64,000 nt of DNA. It comes from Paracoccaceae bacterium (GTDB taxonomy: Bacteria > Pseudomonadota > Alphaproteobacteria > Rhodobacterales > Rhodobacteraceae). The stretch covers positions 248,001 through 312,000 of the forward strand of contig JALHOL010000002.1 in NCBI GenBank assembly GCA_022843025.1, read 5' to 3'. Below the pieces are notes generated by a model. The model ran no database searches. It was given only the letters and a program-made list of their open reading frames with translations, and was not told where the DNA came from. Every line of letters begins with the position of its first letter. The stretch's first letter is position 1. The translations under genes and the position numbers were made by a program. This document shows positions 9,101 to 18,338 of this stretch, piece after piece.

Positions 9101-9442
9101 TCTCCGCCGTAACTATATGACTTTGCTTGACATTTTACTGGTTATTGCGGCAGAAGTATGGTCGCTGCAAATATCGTTCAGACAAGAAACGTGCGGTGCG
9201 GTGTCGTACAGCGTACTACCTCTGACGATTTTCGCTTCGGGAGAAACGTTGAATGCCCGTGACCGCTAATGGGCATCAAACAGATAGGCTGTGCTCTCGA
9301 CACCAACCCGCACCGAACGGAAGTCAGCAACGTCGAGCGAGCGGTGCGCAACCCTTCGGCTTTAAACGTGACAAAGCTCCTCACCGCGCCTGGGATTGCA
9401 CCTTGCAAGCTATTGGAATTTAATGAAAGTTCCTGAGAAGGA
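9101..9442. other. Non-coding stretch between zinc-ribbon gene and tRNA-Thr
   Basis: About 340 bases. A minus-strand frame at 9178-9408 is open but has no motif or ribosome binding site. I see no repeat, tRNA piece or promoter that I can support here, although an element end would be expected nearby. Confidence 0.35.
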
Positions 9443-9518
9443 TGGTGCCGCTGAAGGGACTCGAACCCCCGACCCCATCATTACGAATGACGTGCTCTAC
9501 CAGCTGAGCTACAGCGGC
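9443..9518 (-). tRNA. tRNA-Thr (anticodon CGU)
   Basis: Read on the minus strand, the 76-nt gene has acceptor strands GCCGCTG and CAGCGGC, D-stem GCTC/GAGC, anticodon loop TTCGTAA (anticodon CGU, threonine), T-arm GTTCGAGTC and an encoded CCA. All stems pair. The 5' half, up to the end of the anticodon loop, is repeated exactly at 9616-9650. This suggests the locus is the attachment site of the neighbouring element. Confidence 0.95.
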
Positions 9519-9615
9519 ATCCTTCTCGGCATAGGCCCTACTATGGCCCTACTAACAACTCAACCCCCTGCCTAACCTATTGGCTTCGCACATCTTTCCG
9601 TAGCGGACCCGCTAC

Positions 9616-9650
9616 TTACGAATGACGTGCTCTACCAGCTGAGCTACAGC
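9616..9650 (-). repeat. Duplicated 5' half of tRNA-Thr (probable att-site remnant)
   Basis: These 35 bases are identical to 9481-9515 in the intact tRNA-Thr. The identity begins exactly at the end of the anticodon loop and runs toward the tRNA 5' end. The last acceptor bases differ (GCTGCTG here, GCCGCTG in the intact gene), so the two copies have different origins. No 3' half follows, so this copy cannot make a tRNA. Class I tRNA integration sites recombine in the anticodon loop, which fits the break point. The sequence upstream of this fragment (minus strand) contains TGCTAATAG, a possible old tRNA promoter. Confidence 0.75.
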
Positions 9651-9732
9651 AGCTTGGTGGCGGGCTATTAGCACCCCTCTCGCGCGGTGTGTAGCCCCCT
9701 TTCATAGAAAAATGCGCCACCGGGAAAACTCC

Positions 9733-10770
9733 TCAGCGGCCGAAATCGTCGATCACCGCCACGCCGGGCGGCATCGGGCCACCAAAGGCGCGCAATTCGG
9801 CCGAAGCGCCCGACAGGGGCACCGTCCGCGCAATCAGCGGGCTCATGTCAACAACTCCGCGCGTGATCATGTCCAGCAGCGACGGGTACTTCCACGACGG
9901 CATCCCGCGCGTGCCAAACAGCGCCAACTGCTTCATGTAGACCGCGTTCATGTTGATCTCCATCCGGGCGGTATGGCCCACGGGCAGGCCCACCTGAACA
10001 TGGCGCCCCAAAGTCCGCAGCCCCTCGATCGACGCATTCGCTGTCGCCTCGATCCCCAGCGCCTCGATCGACACATGCGCGCCACCGCCAGTCGCCTCGA
10101 TGATCCGGGCCGCCACATCGCCCTCTCGCGCATCAATCGCCGCCTCTGCACCCAGCGCCAAAGCATGGCTCAGCTTTTGCGCCACCACATCCACCACTAC
10201 CACCCGCGCGCCCAGCGCCCGACCAAGGATCAGCGCCGACAGCCCGATCCCGCCCGTGCCATGCACCGCCAGCCACTCCCCCGCCCGCAGATCGGCCCGC
10301 CCCGTCAAGGCATGCCACGCGGTCGTTACCCGGCAGCCCAGCCCCGCCGCCAGAACAGGCGTGATGCTTTCCGGCAACCGCGCAAGGTTATGGGCATGGG
10401 GAACCGAGATGTATTCGGCATATGCCCCCGGCTCGCCGAAACCCGGAACGCGCTGCGTCTTGCAGGTGTTGGACAGGCCCGCCCGGCATTCCGGGCAATC
10501 GCCACAGGCGAGGATAAAGGGTGCGATCACCCGGTCCCCCACCTGCCAGCGGGCAAGCGGCCCTGCCTCCACCACCTCGCCGCAATATTCGTGCCCCGGA
10601 ATGGCGCCTGGCTTCACCTTAGGGTGCTCACCCACCCACCCGTGCCAGTCGCTGCGGCAAATCCCGCAGGCCAGCACGCGCAGCACCACACCATCCGGCT
10701 CGCAAACCGGATCAGGGACAGTCTCGATCACCAGATCGCTGTTATAGGCTTTCAGAATTGCCGCGCGCAT
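9733..10770 (-). CDS. Zinc-dependent alcohol dehydrogenase (MDR family)
   Basis: A 345-residue medium-chain dehydrogenase. Catalytic zinc ligands are C38, H60 and E61 (CGICRSD, PGHEYCGE). The structural zinc site is C89, C92, C95 and C103 (CGDCPEC...C). The nucleotide-binding fold has GTGGIGLSA near residue 170. It should oxidise an alcohol or sugar alcohol, or reduce an aldehyde, with NAD(P). The substrate cannot be inferred. It is the first ordinary chromosomal gene after the tRNA fragment and points toward it. Confidence 0.88.
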   Translation of the reverse strand: MRAAILKAYNSDLVIETVPDPVCEPDGVVLRVLACGICRSDWHGWVGEHPKVKPGAIPGHEYCGEVVEAGPLARWQVGDRVIAPFILACGDCPECRAGLSNTCKTQRVPGFGEPGAYAEYISVPHAHNLARLPESITPVLAAGLGCRVTTAWHALTGRADLRAGEWLAVHGTGGIGLSALILGRALGARVVVVDVVAQKLSHALALGAEAAIDAREGDVAARIIEATGGGAHVSIEALGIEATANASIEGLRTLGRHVQVGLPVGHTARMEINMNAVYMKQLALFGTRGMPSWKYPSLLDMITRGVVDMSPLIARTVPLSGASAELRAFGGPMPPGVAVIDDFGR

Positions 10771-10859
10771 CGCATCCCCCTGCTTCGTCAGGATCAGGGG
10801 ATGCCAGCGACGGCCGCAGGTCTAGACAGAACCCGACACCGCCCGTCGGCTTCAGCCGA

Positions 10860-11099
10860 TCAGAGGATCTCGACCCGGTAGCCTTCGATCACCGTATTGG
10901 CGAGCAGCTTTTCGCACATCGCCTTGACGTCAGCCTCGGCCTTGGCGCGGTCCGTCTCGGCCAGGTCGAGTTCGATCACCTTGCCCTGCCGCACGCCATT
11001 CACTCCGGCAAAGCCCATCGTGCCCAACGCGTGGCGCACCGCCTCACCCTGCGGGTCCAGAACGCCGGTCTTCAGCATGACGGTCACGCGCGCTTTCAT
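10860..11099 (-). CDS. purS: Phosphoribosylformylglycinamidine synthase subunit PurS
   Basis: A 79-residue protein matching PurS over its full length: MKARVTVMLKTGVLDPQG at the start, GVNGVRQGKVIELDL in the middle and VIEGYRVEIL at the end. PurS bridges PurQ and PurL in the small-subunit FGAM synthase of the purine pathway. It lies downstream of purC on the same strand with a 77-base gap. purQ is not adjacent but about 26 kb away at 37244-37915. Confidence 0.95.
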   Translation of the reverse strand: MKARVTVMLKTGVLDPQGEAVRHALGTMGFAGVNGVRQGKVIELDLAETDRAKAEADVKAMCEKLLANTVIEGYRVEIL

Positions 11100-11176
11100 A
11101 TCATCCCCCGGGGCAGAAATTCTTGGCCCGTCCTAGCGCCCCGCCCCGTCCGGGGCAAGGCACCAGATCGGCGCAA

Positions 11177-11944
11177 TCAGTTGATCAGCGTAGGCTTGGG
11201 CTTGTGCGTCACATTCGACGGCAACACACCCAACCGCCGCGCCAGTTCCGTATAGACATCCGCCATCGGTCCGGGTTCGCGCACCAGCCCCTCACGTTCC
11301 ATCGCCTCGGATGCCGTGCGCACATCCCACAAGCGGCAGGAATCAGGGCTGATCTCATCGGCCACGATCAGACGCATATAATCGCCCTCCCAGACCCGGC
11401 CCACTTCCAGACGGAAATCCGCCAACCGGATGCCAACGCCCATCATCACACCCGACAGGAAATCGTTCACCCGCAACGCCAGCGCCACCATGTCATCCAG
11501 ATCCTGCTGGCTGGCCCAGTTGAAGGCGATGATATGCTCCTCGCTCACCATCGGCGTGCCGAGACGTTCATCCTTGTAGTAATATTCCACAATCGGACGC
11601 GGCAGCGGCGTGCCTTCGGGAATGCCCAGCCGTTCCGACAAGGCACCAGCGGCAAAGTTCCGCACGACCACCTCCAGCGGAATGATTTCCGCCATCCGCA
11701 CCAACTGCTCGCGCATGTTCAGACGGCGGATGAAATGCGTAGGCACCCCGATGGAATTCAGCCCGGTCATGAAGAATTCAGACAGGCGGTTGTTCAGCAC
11801 ACCCTTGCCTTCAACAGCGGCAGGCGACGGAATGGCGGCAGTCGGCGCGCTGTCATCCTTGAAATACTGGATCAGAGTGCCCGGCTCCGGCCCTTCATAA
11901 AGGATCTTCGCCTTGCCCTCATAAACCTTCTTGCGACGCGCCAT
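11177..11944 (-). CDS. purC: SAICAR synthetase PurC
   Basis: A 255-residue phosphoribosylaminoimidazole-succinocarboxamide synthase of purine synthesis. Family stretches include [12 protein letters not shown] (ATP site), [43 protein letters not shown]. Length is normal for bacterial PurC. It is first in a minus-strand pair with purS. Confidence 0.97.
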   Translation of the reverse strand: MARRKKVYEGKAKILYEGPEPGTLIQYFKDDSAPTAAIPSPAAVEGKGVLNNRLSEFFMTGLNSIGVPTHFIRRLNMREQLVRMAEIIPLEVVVRNFAAGALSERLGIPEGTPLPRPIVEYYYKDERLGTPMVSEEHIIAFNWASQQDLDDMVALALRVNDFLSGVMMGVGIRLADFRLEVGRVWEGDYMRLIVADEISPDSCRLWDVRTASEAMEREGLVREPGPMADVYTELARRLGVLPSNVTHKPKPTLIN

Positions 11945-12142
11945 GAATTCTCCGCCGGAAATGCCGATGGCGGGGTCACCCCATGGTTCCCCGCCCGCTT
12001 CACGCGGCTATAAGCCAAGCCGCCCTTCGCCGCAAGCGGACCCACGGAAACCGCAACGGGCAAACCACCCCCCGCCCCCTTGCAGCGCGGGCAGGCTGCG
12101 GGCATATGAAGGGGCAAGCAACTCAGGATCAAGGGGCCCCAC

Positions 12143-12457
12143 ATGTCCACCTTCGACGACCGCGAACGCGCATTCGAATCCAAATTCGCCCATGACGCCG
12201 ACATGCAATTCCGCGCCGAAGCGCGCCGGAACAAGCTGGTGGGTCTCTGGGCCGCGGGTCTGCTGGGCAAATCCGATGACGCCGCCGCCGAATACGCCAT
12301 GAGCGTGGTGTCCGCCGATTTCGAAGAAGCCGGGATCGAGGATGTGGTCCGCAAGGTTGCCGCCGATCTGGCGGGCCATGCCACCGCCGATGACGTGCGC
12401 GCAAAGATGACAGAATTGCTGCCGGTCGCCAAAGCGCAGCTTATGTCGGAACTCTAA
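12143..12457 (+). CDS. ATP synthase inhibitor, zeta-subunit family (DUF1476)
   Basis: A 104-residue alpha-helical protein beginning MSTFDDRERAFESKFAHD, the hallmark of the alphaproteobacterial DUF1476 family. Its Paracoccus denitrificans member is the zeta subunit, which binds F1-ATPase and blocks ATP hydrolysis. The segment FRAEARRNKLVGLWAA contains the conserved helix. It lies divergent from purC and is probably monocistronic. Confidence 0.92.
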   Translation: MSTFDDRERAFESKFAHDADMQFRAEARRNKLVGLWAAGLLGKSDDAAAEYAMSVVSADFEEAGIEDVVRKVAADLAGHATADDVRAKMTELLPVAKAQLMSEL

Positions 12458-12637
12458 GGTCACCTTTGCGCCGCTGACAATCGGCACCCTGCGGGGTGCC
12501 GTTTGCAATAGACCGTGACGATCCCTGCATTCGCTTCAAGATCATCATGCGCAATATCGAATTGCCTCACCCCTGCCCCGCATGGCAGACCGGGGCAAAG
12601 CGGGCGACAGTCCCGAACCCCAAAGAGGTATCCCTTC

Positions 12638-13654
12638 ATGGCCGACGCGCTGACCGAGCTTCTTTCCACCCGTGACTGGCTGCTGGCCGATGGTGCCACC
12701 GGAACCAACCTGTTCAACATGGGCCTCTCTTCGGGCGAGCCTCCGGAATTCTGGAACGTGGATGAACCCGACAACATCCGCAAACTCTATCGCGGCGCGG
12801 TCGAGGCGGGGTCGGACATCTTTCTCACCAACACCTTCGGCGGAAATGCCGCACGGCTGAAGCTGCACAATGCGCAGGGCCGCGTGCGCGAACTCAACCG
12901 CGTGGGCGTGGAACTGGGCCGCGAAATCGCCGATGCCTCGGGCCGCAAGGTCGTAGTGGCAGGCTCCGTCGGCCCCACGGGCGAAATCTTTGAACCCATG
13001 GGAACTCTCACCCACAAAGACGCGGTCGAGATCTTCCACGAACAGATGGAAGGCATGAAAGAGGGTGGCGTCGATGTCCTCTGGATCGAAACCATCTCCG
13101 CCCCCGAAGAATACCGCGCCGCGGCCGAGGCCGCGAAGCTTGCAGGCCTGTCCTGGTGCGGCACCATGAGCTTTGACACGGCGGGGCGCACCATGATGGG
13201 CGTCACCTCCGCCGCGCTTGCCGAACTGGTTGAAAAGCTGCCCAACCCGCCCATCGCCTTTGGCGCGAATTGCGGCGTCGGCGCCTCCGATTTGATGCGC
13301 ACGGTTCTGGGCTTTGCCTCTACCGGAACGGAACGCCCGATCATTGCCAAGGGCAATGCGGGCATCCCGAAATACCATGACGGGCATATCCATTACGATG
13401 GCACCCCGGAACTGATGGCCGAATATGCGGTGCTGGCCCGCGATGCGGGCGTGCGGATCATCGGCGGCTGCTGCGGCACCATGCCCGAACACCTGCGCGC
13501 CATGCGCGCGGCACTGGAAAGCACCCCGCGCGGCCCGCATCCGACGCTGGACCTGATCTCGGAAAAGCTGGGCGGCTTCTCCTCCACGTCCGATGGCACC
13601 GGCGATGATGCAGGCGCCCCACGCCGCGAACGCCGTGGCGGCCGCCGCGGCTGA
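12638..13654 (+). CDS. bmt: Betaine-homocysteine methyltransferase-like enzyme (Bmt)
   Basis: A 338-residue protein with the homocysteine S-methyltransferase fold. It starts near LLADGATGTNLFNMG, has FGANCGVG and ends its catalytic part with GGCCGTMPEHL, which together supply the three zinc-binding cysteines. Members of this short family in alphaproteobacteria methylate homocysteine from glycine betaine. The ATG at 12638 has AGAGG upstream; the longer open frame from 12515 is discarded. The last 35 residues are Arg/Gly-rich and disordered. A general homocysteine methyltransferase with another donor is possible. Confidence 0.85.
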   Translation: MADALTELLSTRDWLLADGATGTNLFNMGLSSGEPPEFWNVDEPDNIRKLYRGAVEAGSDIFLTNTFGGNAARLKLHNAQGRVRELNRVGVELGREIADASGRKVVVAGSVGPTGEIFEPMGTLTHKDAVEIFHEQMEGMKEGGVDVLWIETISAPEEYRAAAEAAKLAGLSWCGTMSFDTAGRTMMGVTSAALAELVEKLPNPPIAFGANCGVGASDLMRTVLGFASTGTERPIIAKGNAGIPKYHDGHIHYDGTPELMAEYAVLARDAGVRIIGGCCGTMPEHLRAMRAALESTPRGPHPTLDLISEKLGGFSSTSDGTGDDAGAPRRERRGGRRG

Positions 13655-13765
13655 CCTACAATGTGTGGGGGGCAACCGCCCCCCGCGCCACCCCCTGACA
13701 GGCCTTGCACCCTGCCCCTGCCCCGCATAAGAAGCGCGCGGAAATCGGGCCTTGCGGGGGAAACC

Positions 13766-15025
13766 ATGCCGCTTCTCGTGATGAAATTCGGCGGCACCTC
13801 GGTGGCCGACCTCGCGCGCATCGAAAACGCCGCGAAAAAGGTCGAGAAAGAGGTCGCCCGCGGCTATGACGTCATCGTCATCGTCTCGGCCATGTCGGGC
13901 GAGACGAACCGCCTTGTCGGCTATGTCGAAGGCACGTCCAAACTTTACGACGCCCGCGAATATGATGCCGTCGTCGCCAGCGGCGAAAATGTCACCGCCG
14001 GGCTGATGGCCCTGCGGCTTCAGGAAATGGGTATCCCCGCGCGGTCCTGGCAGGGTTGGCAGGTGCCGATCCAGACCACCGCGCAGCACGGGTCGGCCCG
14101 CTTCGTGGACATCCCCCGCGCCAATATAGACGCGAAGTTCGCCGAAGGCTTCAAAGTGGCCGTCGTAGCGGGCTTTCAGGGCGTCTCGGCAGAAGGCCGC
14201 GTCACCACCTTGGGCCGGGGCGGCAGCGACACCACGGCCGTCGCCTTCGCCGCCGCTTTCGGGGCAGAACGCTGCGACATCTACACCGATGTCGACGGCG
14301 TCTACACCACCGACCCCCGCGTCAGCAGCAAAGCCCGCAAGCTCGACAAGATCGCCTTCGAGGAAATGCTGGAATTGGCCTCGCTCGGGGCCAAGGTGCT
14401 GCAAACCCGCTCTGTCGAATTGGCGATGCGCTACAAGGTGCGCCTGCGCGTGCTGTCATCCTTTGAAGATACCGACGAGACCTCGGGAACCCTGGTCTGC
14501 GACGAGGAGGAAATCATGGAATCGAAAGTCGTCTCTGGCGTCGCCTTTTCCCGCGAAGAGGCAAAGATCACCCTCTTCACCATCGAAGACCGCCCCGGCG
14601 TGGCCAGCGCCATCTTCGGCCCTCTGGCCGATGCAGGCGTGAACGTCGACATGATCGTTCAGAACATCAGCGAAAAGGATTATGACGACGCCCATCCCGG
14701 CGCTGTCACAGACATGACCTTTTCCTGCCCGATCAATCAGGTGGACCGCGCCAAAAAGGCGATGGAAGACGCCAAGGCCGAAGGCAAGATCAACTATGAC
14801 GAATTGATCGTCGATACCGACGTGGCAAAGGTCTCGGTCGTGGGCATCGGGATGCGCTCGCACACAGGCGTTGCCGCCCGCATGTTCGCGGCCCTCTCGG
14901 CCGAGAATATCAACATCAAGGTGATCTCCACCTCCGAGATCAAGATCTCCGTCCTGATCGACCGCAAATACATGGAACTTGCCGTGCAGGCCCTGCACGA
15001 CGTGTTCGAACTGGACAAGGGTTAA
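13766..15025 (+). CDS. lysC: Aspartate kinase
   Basis: A 419-residue aspartokinase, first enzyme of the Lys/Thr/Met pathway. KFGGTSVAD is at residues 6-14, the kinase core has RGGSDTTAVAFAAAF, and two C-terminal ACT domains (from about residue 265) carry allosteric control (DRPGVASAIFGPLA, GMRSHTGVAARMF). The ATG at 13766 is chosen because conserved sequence begins at once. ptsP follows 166 bases downstream, a neighbour common in this order. Confidence 0.96.
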   Translation: MPLLVMKFGGTSVADLARIENAAKKVEKEVARGYDVIVIVSAMSGETNRLVGYVEGTSKLYDAREYDAVVASGENVTAGLMALRLQEMGIPARSWQGWQVPIQTTAQHGSARFVDIPRANIDAKFAEGFKVAVVAGFQGVSAEGRVTTLGRGGSDTTAVAFAAAFGAERCDIYTDVDGVYTTDPRVSSKARKLDKIAFEEMLELASLGAKVLQTRSVELAMRYKVRLRVLSSFEDTDETSGTLVCDEEEIMESKVVSGVAFSREEAKITLFTIEDRPGVASAIFGPLADAGVNVDMIVQNISEKDYDDAHPGAVTDMTFSCPINQVDRAKKAMEDAKAEGKINYDELIVDTDVAKVSVVGIGMRSHTGVAARMFAALSAENINIKVISTSEIKISVLIDRKYMELAVQALHDVFELDKG

Positions 15026-15191
15026 ACCCGGGGGCTCAAACCCGGCTGAAACGGACAAGGACTCGCCTCTTTTTCAGGCGTCTCACCCCGGCCTGACACA
15101 CCCGCATGACCCTCCCCCCGGCCCGCACCGCCGGGGGGTTTCCATTTCCCCCGGCCCTGTGCTCTATAAGGGGCAAGAGGGACACCCCGCG

Positions 15192-17435
15192 ATGCCAGAA
15201 CGGACCGAAAGCGAAAGCCGCAAACTCCTGCGCCGGTTGCGCGACACGCTTGCCACCACCGGCGGCGGGCAGGACAGGCTGGACCGCATTACCCATCTGA
15301 TCGCGGATTCCATCGGGACAGAGGTCTGCTCGATCTACCTTTTCCGCGATCCGGAAACGCTGGAGCTTTGCGCCACCGAAGGGCTGAAGAAAGAGGCCGT
15401 CCACCAGACCCGCATGAAGCTGGGCGAAGGGCTGGTCGGTCGCGTCGCCCGCAACGGTTTGCCCATCAACACCGCCAATGCCCCGTCCGAGAAGGGCTTC
15501 CGCTACATGCCCGAAACGGGCGAGGAACTGTATTCCTCCTTCCTCGGCGTGCCGATCCAAAGGGTGGGTGAAAAGCTGGGCGTTCTGGTCGTGCAATCCA
15601 AGACCGCGCGCGAGTTTTCCGAGGATGAGATCTACGCCCTCGAAGTCGTGGCCATGGTTTTGGCCGAAATGACCGAGCTTGGCGTCTTCAACGGCGATGT
15701 CGACGGGATGCGCGCCCTGCACAAGCAATCGGTGATGATCCGGGGCGGCACCGGGCAGGAAGGCGCGGCTGAAGGCCGCGTCTGGCTGCACGAACCCCGC
15801 GTCGTGGTCACCAACCCTGTGGCCGATGACCCGCTGACCGAGATTGACCGCATCCGCGAAGCGGTGGGCAAACTGCGCGTATCGGTGGATGACCTGCTCT
15901 CTGCAGAAAGCCTCGACAAGGATCAGAAGGCGGTTCTGGAAGCCTATCGCATGTTCGCCAATTCGCGCGGCTGGCTCAAGCGGATGGAAGATGACATCGC
16001 GCGCGGCCTGTCCGCCGAGGCGGCGGTGGAAAAGGAACAATCCGCCACCCGCGCCCGTCTGGAACAGGTGCCCGATGCCTATCTGCGCGAACGCCTGCAC
16101 GATCTGGATGACCTGTCCAACCGCCTTTTGCGCATCCTGACCGGTCAAGGCGCGGACACCGGCGCAGAGATGCCCGACAACCCGGTTCTGGTGGCCCGCA
16201 ACATCGGCCCGGCAGAACTGCTGGAATATGGCCGCAAGCTGAAGGGCGTGGTGCTGGAGGAAGGCTCCGTTGGTTCCCACGCCGCCATCGTGGCGCGGGC
16301 GCTCGCCATCCCGCTCGTGATCCATGCCGGAAGGATCGTGACAGAGGCGCTCAATGGCGACCAGATCCTTGTCGATGGCGATCAGGGTATCGTGCATTTG
16401 CGCCCCGAGGAAACCGTCGCCCGCGCCTTCCGCGACAAGATCGCCATGCAAGCCGCCGCCCAGCAGCGCTATGCCTCGCTGCGTGGGCTGCCAGCCCTGT
16501 CGACCTGCGGCACGGTCACCACGCTGATGATGAATGCGGGCCTCATGGCCGATCTGCCCAGCTTGGATGGATCAGGGGCCGAAGGCGTGGGCCTGTTCCG
16601 CACCGAACTGCAATTCCTAGTCCGCAACAAGATGCCCCAGCGCGCCGAACTGGCCGCCCTCTATGCCCGCGTCATGGATGCCGCGCATGGCAAGCGGGTG
16701 GCCTTCCGTACGCTGGATATCGGGTCCGACAAGGTGCTTCCCTATATGAAGCCGCAGGATGAACCCAACCCCGCAATGGGCTGGCGCGCCATCCGCGTGG
16801 GGCTGGACAAGCCGGGCGTCCTGCGGATGCAGTTGCAGGCCTTGATCCGCGCGTCCAAAGGCCGCCCGCTGACAGTAATGTTCCCTTTCATCACCGAACT
16901 GTCGGAATTCCAGACCGCCCGCGCGCAGGTGCTTAACGAATTGCACCGAGAACGCAGCCTGGGCCATCCCGTGCCGCAGCGGGTGGAAATCGGCGCGATG
17001 CTGGAAACCCCAAGCCTCGCCTATGCGCCCCGCGCGTTTTTCGAGCTGACGGATTTTGTGTCGATCGGCGGAAATGACCTGAAACAGTTCTTCTTCGCCG
17101 CTGACCGCGAAAACGAACGCGTCCGCCGCCGCTATGACACGCTCAACGTGTCGTTCCTGCAGTTCCTGACCCATATCATCGCGCGTTGCGCGGAAACCGG
17201 CACGCCGCTTTCCTTCTGCGGCGAAGATGCCGGCCGCCCGGTCGAGGCGCTGGCCTTCGCCGCCCTCGGCCTGCGCGCCCTGTCGATGCGCCCTGCCTCC
17301 ATCGGGCCGGTCAAGGCGCTGCTCAGACGGGTGGATCTGACCGAGGCGCGCGCTGTCATCGACCGCGCCATTGCCGACGGGGCCGAAAGCGTGCGCCCGG
17401 CGCTGATGGACTGGCTGTCAAACCGGCCGGAATGA
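15192..17435 (+). CDS. ptsP: Phosphoenolpyruvate-protein phosphotransferase PtsP (EI-Ntr)
   Basis: A 747-residue enzyme that passes phosphate from PEP to NPr in the nitrogen-related PTS, a regulatory rather than sugar-transport system. An N-terminal GAF domain (about 10-160, IGTEVCSIYLFRD) may sense a small ligand such as glutamine. The phosphoryl domain has the active-site His in VGSHAAIVARAL, and the PEP-binding barrel has GLFRTELQFL, SIGGNDLKQFFFA and the catalytic Cys in SFCGEDAGRP. The start at 15192 is preceded by AGAGGGA. A terminator follows. Confidence 0.95.
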   Translation: MPERTESESRKLLRRLRDTLATTGGGQDRLDRITHLIADSIGTEVCSIYLFRDPETLELCATEGLKKEAVHQTRMKLGEGLVGRVARNGLPINTANAPSEKGFRYMPETGEELYSSFLGVPIQRVGEKLGVLVVQSKTAREFSEDEIYALEVVAMVLAEMTELGVFNGDVDGMRALHKQSVMIRGGTGQEGAAEGRVWLHEPRVVVTNPVADDPLTEIDRIREAVGKLRVSVDDLLSAESLDKDQKAVLEAYRMFANSRGWLKRMEDDIARGLSAEAAVEKEQSATRARLEQVPDAYLRERLHDLDDLSNRLLRILTGQGADTGAEMPDNPVLVARNIGPAELLEYGRKLKGVVLEEGSVGSHAAIVARALAIPLVIHAGRIVTEALNGDQILVDGDQGIVHLRPEETVARAFRDKIAMQAAAQQRYASLRGLPALSTCGTVTTLMMNAGLMADLPSLDGSGAEGVGLFRTELQFLVRNKMPQRAELAALYARVMDAAHGKRVAFRTLDIGSDKVLPYMKPQDEPNPAMGWRAIRVGLDKPGVLRMQLQALIRASKGRPLTVMFPFITELSEFQTARAQVLNELHRERSLGHPVPQRVEIGAMLETPSLAYAPRAFFELTDFVSIGGNDLKQFFFAADRENERVRRRYDTLNVSFLQFLTHIIARCAETGTPLSFCGEDAGRPVEALAFAALGLRALSMRPASIGPVKALLRRVDLTEARAVIDRAIADGAESVRPALMDWLSNRPE

Positions 17436-17448
17436 GGGTGAGAAAGCA

Positions 17449-17470
17449 AGGGGGCGTTCCGCCCCCTCTT
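17449..17470. terminator. Terminator between ptsP and the EcsC-like gene
   Basis: AGGGGGCG and CGCCCCCT form an 8-bp stem with a TTC loop, followed by CTT. It lies between two convergent genes and could serve both. Confidence 0.7.
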
Positions 17471-17541
17471 GGCGCGTTCCGCGCCAATTCACCCCCTGAG
17501 GATATTTGAACAGAGAAGAATTCCAAAGGCGCGCAGGGCAG

Positions 17542-18300
17542 TCAGGCTTTCGTCACCTTGGGCGGTGTCACCGCATCGGCAAAGGCCGACAGGATCGGCT
17601 CCGCGCCGTGCTGTTCAGCCAGCCGCAGCAGGGCAAAGCGGATCTCGGCCATTTCGCGGTAATAGCGCAGGAAGGCCGCGTTCAACGTTGCCCCCGCCAC
17701 TGCGCCCAGCACTGGAACCGCCTGCGTGGCCAGCTTCTGCCCCAGCGCGGCAGCAAGACGCGGTGCCACGCTGCGCGCGACCTGCGCGATGGCCGGTCCC
17801 GTCACCGTCAGCCGCGCCGACAGGAACGACGTATTCACCCCGTCATCAGATGCCATCGGACTGCCGGCCGAGAACACCCGCAAACATTCCGCCCGGATTG
17901 CCGGATCGTCGGGATCATACCCCGCCTCTCGCGCGGCGCGGCGAATGGCGTGCAGGATCACCGTGATGGTCACAGGCAGTTCCGCCACCGATGTGGCCAG
18001 CCCCCCCGCGCCGCCCACAGCACCTGTCAGCATCGCCGCCGCCATCGGCCCCTGCCGTCCCAGATCAGGCGCACGGTCCCCGGCCCCGGCCATGCCATGC
18101 GCAGCCAGCAGCGCGCGTTCGGTCACCACGGCAATCTGCGCGCGCACCCCATCGGGCAGCGCCCCCAGCTTGTCCTCTAGTGACCCGCCCAACTTGTTGA
18201 CCAGTGTCATCACCGGCCCGTTGGCGCGGCGGTAACGGCGTGCCAGCGCCTTGATCTCGGCACTTCGGTCAGGGGCGGCAATCGCGGGCAGGTTTTCCAT
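17542..18300 (-). CDS. EcsC-family protein
   Basis: A 252-residue protein resembling EcsC-like proteins of unknown biochemical role. It has Ala/Gly-rich amphipathic stretches (MAAAMLTGAVGGAGGLATSVAELP) and a conserved part GYDPDDPAIRAECLRVF. The C-terminal half (LGQKLATQAVPVLGAVAGA) is hydrophobic and could associate with the membrane. An upstream ATG at 18330 would add 10 residues. It converges on ptsP. Function is not known. Confidence 0.7.
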   Translation of the reverse strand: MENLPAIAAPDRSAEIKALARRYRRANGPVMTLVNKLGGSLEDKLGALPDGVRAQIAVVTERALLAAHGMAGAGDRAPDLGRQGPMAAAMLTGAVGGAGGLATSVAELPVTITVILHAIRRAAREAGYDPDDPAIRAECLRVFSAGSPMASDDGVNTSFLSARLTVTGPAIAQVARSVAPRLAAALGQKLATQAVPVLGAVAGATLNAAFLRYYREMAEIRFALLRLAEQHGAEPILSAFADAVTPPKVTKA

Positions 18301-18338
18301 GCTGTGAATGTGGGGCTGCACGCGCCCCACCGCAAGCC

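Noticed and set aside
9616-9650. Second tRNA-Thr gene
   Set aside because: Only the 5' half is present, with no T-arm or 3' acceptor strand.
12545-14404. 619-codon open frame on the minus strand
   Set aside because: It lies antisense to bmt and lysC and its translation shows the Gly/His/Asp-rich bias of a shadow frame.
15036-16451. 471-codon open frame on the minus strand
   Set aside because: It is antisense to ptsP, with no motif or ribosome binding site.
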